Shown in pieces: positions 59,401 through 64,000 of a DNA stretch of 64,000 nucleotides. Origin of the DNA: Ustilago trichophora (Eukaryota; Basidiomycota; Ustilaginomycetes; Ustilaginales; Ustilaginaceae); contig OOIN01000047.1 of the NCBI GenBank assembly GCA_900323505.1, positions 124,001 to 188,000 on the forward strand, given 5' to 3'. How positions within the stretch are numbered: the stretch's first letter is position 1; every line of letters starts with the position of its first letter. The notes beneath the pieces are model-generated. The model was not told where the DNA came from. It searched no databases and worked only from the letters and a program-made list of their open reading frames with translations. A program made the position numbers and the translations under genes.

Positions 59401-60626
59401 TGTGCAGTCTAACGAGTTTGCTCGACTGGGCACTCTCCTCTGTGCCCAGCGAAAAGTCAAAGGACACAACCATCTCGGCCTCCAACGCCCTTCAACTAAA
59501 CAGCGCATATTGGACCATCCTCTCGCTCACCAACAAGTTCATCGACGAAACCCAACCGGCCTTCCTCGACCTACTCGACACCTTCTGGGGCAGTCACATC
59601 AAGCCGCCCACCGTTCCCACTTCGAGGCGTCGGGTAGCCCTTCAGATCTGGATGTGGCTCTCCCGGGCGCTTGTGGTGAAATCCTCAAAGCTTTCCGAAG
59701 CGATGCTCAATCGCGTGCTGATCGAGGTCTTTGACGATGTAGCTGCCAAACAACTGCCTACTCAACTGGTTGCGTCGTCATCGTCTTCAGACACAGAGAA
59801 AGTTGGAGGCAAGGATAGTAGGGAGTGGAACTTTGCCCGAGCAGCCGCTCGGGATTTATCCACGATCGTAGGGGTGGCAGAAGATGGAATTGCAACCAAG
59901 GAGAATGGCTTTACGGTGCGATTGCTGTGGAAGCAAAAATTGTTTTCTTTCCTTCTTCCTCGTCTGCTCGATAGCTATTCTTCTGCTGCTAAGCTCTCTC
60001 ACAGCCACAGTCATAGCCACAATCATGTGCATGGAGACCATTGCAACCACGCAAACGAGGAGGAAGGAGTGGTGGATGCCAAAACCATCTACCTCGTCAG
60101 TCTTGCCGGTCTTTTACCCTCTCTTCCATCGACCATGTTGGTAGAGCGTCTGGAGGGACTATTCCCTCTACTCATTCAAGCTCTTAGCCTACCCGATGCC
60201 AAAGCGAGATCTGCAGCAGCAAACGCTATCACCGTCGCTAGCGAAGTTGGCAAGAAACTACCCCCTGTCGTCACCTCTACCTCCTCCTTTAATCCTACGG
60301 CTCTCATCGCATCCCATCTCACCTCAATCACCACTAAACTTCTCGCCAACATTACACCTTCCGTATACACCCCAACCTCTACCCGTATCGCAGCTCTGCG
60401 TACCTTGACCAGCCTCGCCGCAAAACCAATCACAGACGAGGAAGATCCCACAGCAACAGCAACCCAAATTGGCAACGGATTGGAACATCATCATCTTCAT
60501 CCACTTCGTCATGTCGTGTTGAAAGAATTGGCAAAAGATGGAAAAGGTATCGATGATAAAGTTCGATCCGTGCGAAGTTATGCAGTTGACGCTAGGGATT
60601 CGTGGTTTGCCATTTCGGAGACTTGA
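56454..60626 (+). CDS. MMS19: MMS19/Met18, cytosolic Fe-S targeting HEAT-repeat protein
   Basis: MMS19 is the HEAT-repeat adaptor of the cytosolic iron-sulphur targeting complex, delivering clusters to polymerases, XPD and other DNA-repair enzymes. The protein has 1390 residues. The N-terminal MMS19 domain carries SLLGIVRLLGEYLTSEEEDT and the family hallmark FPITFRPPPDDPYGIT near residue 325. The C-terminal helical repeats carry LLPSLPSTMLVERLEGLFPL and the ADARDSWF-like end. A His-rich stretch (about residues 1181-1200, alternating Ser-His then HGDHCNH) interrupts the C-terminal repeats. I start at ATG 56454 (ACC-ATG, MSDPAQ) because homology begins there; the upstream in-frame ATG at 56193 is less likely. 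Confidence 0.92.
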   Translation: MSDPAQAIRAYIVGSFQELPPSIVADLASGSVSLLGIVRLLGEYLTSEEEDTRTRAVQLLSDLTCHSLDPASQHQPTSEPLATIFTIQAVRTLTSFFADKIADGVIISDNFVRSAKAPEVLPDTAPRARKNEVEQKTLQGSAMLVSSLKALTVLSACKAPSETAAGAQPPLKGFGQEQAHAVAEALFSHVVVSNHPQSLRFIIYRLLDSLVAHHRDALKAYRSASFPFEEDKASTSTPAATSPMDLDTSTDESVAALTTSADPAMQSERCEGKDFLQGYVKMVQGEKDPRNLMVLFGVDKVLLTEWIMDRQMTEKFFDITFCYFPITFRPPPDDPYGITSDDLKVALRAAICASPGMAPLGYPLLLEKLSAAGGPAKLDTLRTLIAAMPVYGRAAALANAKKLWEGLKIEIFHATDDETGDLAVDTLTVLVHVLYHGVDPPEGIAPKMVHDCLVELEEPGKSLAKAGIKVLSCLVRASASTAYLAVYGFMDQMIKMFADPEDLAQRTPILAGIGELLEALAKVYRHAELAKADDDAASAKASTAAGEIGSGQLLPSTATERSYTGDNRPLDPFLPDLLNCLSNGLRSTSYRRSAMLVFSSVVSISILSSNATTAVIQDSSNAKNSKPLLDFDELSFLTREVSSLLASSIGDDVREEALCAIEVISNERTAKTLAAVNPTAKVIEEVVLPVLLEKLPDRIEPFDDPEERTTGNAMADTEAELDLIKANIRRSLGALSRLCVAPFLFEAVVVKLFTKLELCCRPRTRSESGEITGVTKTREEEKADSTLRDQLKVLHDANVGYARGLILTLQTMVDLKKQNGHRDLVKYAHTLPSRLVSLTLSGLNADAGSQELSIAAHPAVVAELAALLGTFVKLLDVTKQRELLASLNKTFVVVCGQSTFVDNDAAAAATGEGASLISAKSELAKTFAPFSAVTKGNAAFVMASKNAVALLSAAVVASSPAAGVVVLSSTAVEDRKTKHDAALCSLTSLLDWALSSVPSEKSKDTTISASNALQLNSAYWTILSLTNKFIDETQPAFLDLLDTFWGSHIKPPTVPTSRRRVALQIWMWLSRALVVKSSKLSEAMLNRVLIEVFDDVAAKQLPTQLVASSSSSDTEKVGGKDSREWNFARAAARDLSTIVGVAEDGIATKENGFTVRLLWKQKLFSFLLPRLLDSYSSAAKLSHSHSHSHNHVHGDHCNHANEEEGVVDAKTIYLVSLAGLLPSLPSTMLVERLEGLFPLLIQALSLPDAKARSAAANAITVASEVGKKLPPVVTSTSSFNPTALIASHLTSITTKLLANITPSVYTPTSTRIAALRTLTSLAAKPITDEEDPTATATQIGNGLEHHHLHPLRHVVLKELAKDGKGIDDKVRSVRSYAVDARDSWFAISET

Positions 60627-60802
60627 AACAAATCCCCCCTCCCCCCCCCAACCTTCCCCTCTCTTCTAACTTTCAAGCATGCATGTGGTACAAATCATCA
60701 AGGAATAGGAATAGAAAAAGCTGATCGTAAAAGATTTGAAAGCGCAAAAAGTTGCGATTAACGTGATCAAAAAAGAGTGAGAATGTATGATTGATTGTGT
60801 GA
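60627..60802. other. Convergent intergenic region
   Basis: This short spacer lies between the MMS19 and AT-hook gene stop codons, with a C-rich run at about 60634-60650. No gene is supported. Confidence 0.6.
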
Positions 60803-62767
60803 TCAGGTGGAGAAATAATACTCATCACCAACAACACCAGCTTCGTACAATTGACCAGCCTCTACTGCTCCTTCCGTGTTTGAATGATTCGCTCCGACTA
60901 TTGTTGCTACTGCTGCAGATGGACTAGCGGGTGCTTCTTTACCAGTGACCTTACCGAATCGGGAGAAACAATGCCCAACGACTTGCTCATCGATATCTCC
61001 TGCGCCGTTTAGACGCGAATCGATGGACGGTTCTCTATTCGGTTCCGTCTCTGGCATAGCGGTTGCTGGTGCTGTTGGTGCCAATGGAGGAGGCGAGGTG
61101 GCGCCAGCTTTGGAAGTGCGTTTGCGGCTGCTCGCGCTCGAAGCTGGCGCAGCAACTGTTGACGATCGCCCGTGGGTTCTTTTCGTTCGCTTTGCTTGCC
61201 CGCTTTCCGAGTCCTCATTGAACGGAGCATCTTCCGCCGGTGACGCATTTTCACTTCCTCCAGCTTCGCTACTGATCGTCTTTATCCACTCGGCAACTTT
61301 ACCCCTTGCCCTTTCCACAACTGCGGACCCACTGCCTACCTCGGCGTCCATTTCCTTGTCCTCGCCGTCCCGCTTTTCTACCGAAGTTCTTGGCCTTCCC
61401 CTCTTCTTCTCCCCCTTGTCCTTCACTTCCGGCTTGTCCTCACCTTGCACCTTCCGCTTCTTGTTAAGGCCTAAAAGAGGTTCGTTTCTAAGCAGCCTCT
61501 CCCGTCGTTCCCTTTGCAATTGAGTATTTCTGGCACGCAGAATAGCCGCTTGCATCTCTGGCGACAGCTGTGCTCTCGTCTTCCTGTCAATGATATCATC
61601 CAGTCTCGCCCTGCCTCCCAACGCACCCGCTTCGGCTGCCATGTTCAGGATCTCGTTTGCAATCTTCATCTTTTCGACGACTTCCGGCGTGTAATGGACC
61701 TTTGGAGGGCGACCGCGCCTTTTGACCGCACCATCTGCGGTAGCGCTGCTTCCAAGTACTTTGCCCACTCCCGTGCTGGATGAGGCCAGACTGCGACGCC
61801 CTGTGCGAGGAGGCGTGGAAGCGGCACCTTCAGAAGTCTGTGAGGGACGAGAAGGTCGCTTGGAGGCCGCGGCGTTGGGACGAAAATCGCGATCGTTGGG
61901 GTCGTCGGATTCCTGGAATTGGGTCTCGTCTTCAATGTCACCATCATGGTCAGATTCCATCACGGCTTCAGCGCCGAGTGCTAGGCCATCGTCGTACTCG
62001 GCGCTAATGTCGGGCTCTTCGTCGCCTGGGAAGACCGCGCTGGTTGGAGGGCGCGAAGAGGCGGCGGTATGGTTGAGTTGTCTTGTGGCTGGTGGATACT
62101 CTGCAAACGCTGTTTGTGCTGGTGCTGAGGTTCGGCTTGGACCAGCAACCGGCATTTGGACAGTGGGAGAGTTTTGATACTGCATGGTGGGTGTTGATCT
62201 AACCACAGCAGCACTGACTGGTGCAGCTGACGAGTTCGAGACCTGCCTCACCTGTGCAGCAGCTACATTAGGAGTTGCTGACCGCACCTTGACTCTTGGC
62301 GGTCCTCCGAGCAGAAACTCTAAATCTGCCCTCGTCGGCACATTTTGCCTGGGCATCGGTACTGGCACCACATACTGCTGCTCTGGTATCGCCGCTGGTA
62401 CTGGCGTTGCCCGAACATAGGCAGTATTGCTCACAAACGGCTGTGGTTGCGCTTGTGGTTGCGCTTGTGGCTGCGCTTGTGGCTGTGCATAGAAGCTCGA
62501 TGTTGAAACAGGCGCAACTGCAGCTGTCGCCGCTTGGAGGGGAAAATTGGTGCCTGCTGGAAGTTGTTGCGGCTGAGCAGTCGCTCTCGCAAGCGAAAGA
62601 TGGGATATCGATGGCGATGGTAGCTGCTGTTGCTGCTGCTGTGATTTGGACGTGCTTGCCCAGGGATGTAGTGGTTGCGAGGTGTCAATTTTACGTGGCC
62701 TGCCGCGGTGCCTCCTTGCTTGCGGTTCGGAGTCGATGGTTGTGTCGTTGTGCGATAATGATTGCAT
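60803..62767 (-). CDS. AT-hook protein of unknown function
   Basis: This 654-residue protein is largely disordered. Three AT-hook cores (GRP flanked by basic residues) are visible: RRHRGRPRKID near 18-28, KRRGRPPKVHY near 350 and KKRGRPRTSVEKR near 454. These bind the minor groove of AT-rich DNA. Between them are Gln/Pro/Ala-rich stretches, including a QPQA tandem repeat (about residues 93-107), acidic patches, and a conserved-looking helical block (LNMAAEAGALGGRARLDDII ... MQAAILRARNTQLQRERRER). The last third is Lys/Ser-rich. A chromatin or transcription role is likely, but no specific family is recognised. The ATG at 62767 begins MQSLSHND. Confidence 0.75.
   Translation of the reverse strand: MQSLSHNDTTIDSEPQARRHRGRPRKIDTSQPLHPWASTSKSQQQQQQLPSPSISHLSLARATAQPQQLPAGTNFPLQAATAAVAPVSTSSFYAQPQAQPQAQPQAQPQPFVSNTAYVRATPVPAAIPEQQYVVPVPMPRQNVPTRADLEFLLGGPPRVKVRSATPNVAAAQVRQVSNSSAAPVSAAVVRSTPTMQYQNSPTVQMPVAGPSRTSAPAQTAFAEYPPATRQLNHTAASSRPPTSAVFPGDEEPDISAEYDDGLALGAEAVMESDHDGDIEDETQFQESDDPNDRDFRPNAAASKRPSRPSQTSEGAASTPPRTGRRSLASSSTGVGKVLGSSATADGAVKRRGRPPKVHYTPEVVEKMKIANEILNMAAEAGALGGRARLDDIIDRKTRAQLSPEMQAAILRARNTQLQRERRERLLRNEPLLGLNKKRKVQGEDKPEVKDKGEKKRGRPRTSVEKRDGEDKEMDAEVGSGSAVVERARGKVAEWIKTISSEAGGSENASPAEDAPFNEDSESGQAKRTKRTHGRSSTVAAPASSASSRKRTSKAGATSPPPLAPTAPATAMPETEPNREPSIDSRLNGAGDIDEQVVGHCFSRFGKVTGKEAPASPSAAVATIVGANHSNTEGAVEAGQLYEAGVVGDEYYFST
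62446..62489. repeat. 12-bp minisatellite in the AT-hook gene
   Basis: About four tandem 12-bp units encode Gln-Pro-Gln-Ala. It is in frame, so copy-number change would keep the protein open. Confidence 0.85.
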
Positions 62768-63169
62768 ATCAGCGCGGTAATCAGTAGCTGCTATGTGAGT
62801 GTCGATGTGTGCATGTCGGAGTGTATGTGGGTATAAACAAGCTTTGGTGAAGAAAGATGATGGTGAAGATGATGATGGTGGTGGTGGTGGTGGTGGTGGG
62901 GTTTGGGAGGAAATGCGTGCATTGCAAAGACGCGTTGTTGCACATTTCGCATGTGTGTACTGTAACTGTACAGCACCACGCGCCTTCGGTCAAAATCACT
63001 CATCGCCGATTCCATTCTCCTCCACCACCCGATTGCCTCAAGAATCAACCAAGACCGGAAGGGTGCGTACCATCACCTTGTTTCCTTGTCTAGAGCATTG
63101 ACCATCTTTCTTCCCCTCATCCTCGCTCCATCACCTACAAACATCTCGGATCACCACACCTTAAATACA
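62768..63169. promoter_or_regulatory. Divergent promoter with (GGT)n run
   Basis: This spacer between the AT-hook gene and the small mitochondrial-type gene holds a GGT trinucleotide run (about 62876-62899) and one TACTGTAACTGTACAG motif (about 62959). No gene is supported. Confidence 0.55.
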
Positions 63170-63667
63170 ATGCTACCATCAACATCAGCACCTGTGCTTC
63201 GCGTAACCACGCGAACCTTGACATCGCGCCTTGTTGCGCAGCGCACCTTCATCTCCACACCCTCGCGCTCGCTCGCCCAACCACCATCACAATCCGAAGC
63301 AGACCAACTCAATGAAGCCCAACGGTATCTAGCTGACAAGGCTGCGCGAAAAGCTGCCAGGGCCAGCAATCCGACCGGAGCTTCTGCTCGCCATGCATCT
63401 CTCTACAGCCAGCTCTTCCCCGCCTTGCTGCGGATTCTGGCGTACGGAAGTAGCGCCTACTTTGGTCTGCATCTGCTGTGGAACGTGCTAGATAGGGACG
63501 AACAGACCAAGTTGATGAACGCTCAGACTTCGGGCTTGGAGGCGACGGCAAAGAGCATCGTGGAAAAGGTAGACACAGCCAAGCAGCAGGTTGGGGACGC
63601 TGTATCGGGGGCGGCCTCAGAAGCGGAGCACAAGGCTGGAAAGAAGCGCTGGTACTGGCCTTTCTGA
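63170..63667 (+). CDS. Small probable mitochondrial membrane protein
   Basis: I do not recognise the family. The protein has 165 residues. The N-terminus is rich in Arg, Ser and Thr and lacks acidic residues for the first 40 or more positions (LRVTTRTLTSRLVAQRTF), typical of a mitochondrial targeting sequence. One hydrophobic segment (about 83-103, LFPALLRILAYGSSAYFGLH) could span the inner membrane. An amphipathic helix (EATAKSIVEKVDTAKQQVGD) and a basic-aromatic end (KKRWYWPF) follow. The ATG at 63170 is the first in frame and follows an A-rich leader (AATACA-ATG). Targeting is inferred from composition only. Confidence 0.65.
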   Translation: MLPSTSAPVLRVTTRTLTSRLVAQRTFISTPSRSLAQPPSQSEADQLNEAQRYLADKAARKAARASNPTGASARHASLYSQLFPALLRILAYGSSAYFGLHLLWNVLDRDEQTKLMNAQTSGLEATAKSIVEKVDTAKQQVGDAVSGAASEAEHKAGKKRWYWPF

Positions 63668-64000
63668 TCTGGCGTTTAAGAATTCCTCAAATCAAGACCT
63701 TGTACACTACTATACTCTCAATTCATGTACGCGCCGCATACGGAAGACCTCTTCTGCACACAATCAAGCTGGGTTCAGCGATGGCACATGAAGATAGATT
63801 ACTGACTGTTAGGAGGTCAATGCTTCCATCCCGACCCAGACCTTCGCCGCACCATCACCATCCACGCCGCTGTCAGCCGCAACGTCAGGCAACCAAGCAA
63901 GATGGGAACCAAAAATGATCCTTCCTCTCGCATTCCTCCTATGCTTTGCCAACGTCTTCAACGTCTGAGGTTTGACCTCACCCGACCGTTGATCCACGCA
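63668..64000. other. Window-end flank, no gene supported
   Basis: Short open frames exist on both strands (for example 63809-63997, minus), but none has a recognisable domain. The end of a neighbouring gene beyond the window cannot be excluded. Confidence 0.4.

Noticed and set aside
63809..63997. 62-codon minus-strand frame at the window end
   Set aside because: It is too short, lacks a recognisable domain and cannot be distinguished from chance without sequence beyond the window.

Overview
The window looks like nuclear DNA of a basidiomycete, most likely a smut of the Ustilaginaceae. Genes are dense, mostly intronless and in alternating orientation. Introns are rare and short (64-309 bp, GT...AG). 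Starts often sit in an ACC-ATG or A-at-minus-3 context. The proteins carry low-complexity Ser/Ala/Asp tracts, and LTR retrotransposons are present. The assignment to smuts is inference from overall appearance, not a database match.

Host genes, left to right: RFC1 (-), RGP1 (+), a steryl-ester-hydrolase-type lipase (-), a BET double-bromodomain protein (-), a membrane/coiled-coil protein that may be AcrB-like (+), a DCR2-type phosphoesterase (+), URB1 (-, two exons), a THI20-type HMP-P kinase/TenA fusion (+), an MFS transporter (+, two exons), and a SET-domain lysine methyltransferase of the Rkm4/SETD6 type (-). The retrotransposon block follows, then TSC13 enoyl reductase (+), a GcnA/HexD-like GH20 hexosaminidase (-), MMS19 (+), an AT-hook protein (-) and a small probable mitochondrial membrane protein (+). 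These are unrelated housekeeping genes with no sign of a functional cluster. Several adjacent pairs share divergent promoters.

The unusual part is 35576-51695, a 16.1-kb nest of LTR retrotransposons inserted into what was about a 400-bp divergent promoter between the SET-domain gene and TSC13. The outer element is a Ty1/copia element with 212-bp LTRs and target-site duplication (TSD) CTTTC. Its priming site is complementary to the anticodon arm of initiator Met-tRNA. It has one long gag-pol frame and an extra downstream ORF (ORF3) encoding a Cys-rich zinc-cluster-like protein. A 947-bp solo LTR of a gypsy family (TSD CTCAG) interrupts its integrase. A complete 9146-bp gypsy chromovirus of the same family (952-bp LTRs, TSD CCGCC) interrupts ORF3. 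Conceptually removing each insert plus one TSD copy restores both copia frames exactly.

The gypsy element appears coding-competent. Its gag and pol are joined by a TAATG stop/start overlap, it has a C-terminal chromodomain, and its primer-binding site is complementary to ten bases of its own LTR at the expected RNA start, as in Tf1-type self-priming. It also carries an antisense spliced gene encoding a second protein with a CX2CX6C...CX2CX7C arrangement. Two unrelated retrotransposon superfamilies therefore each carry an accessory gene of the same zinc-cluster type, and I consider this the most interesting observation in the window.
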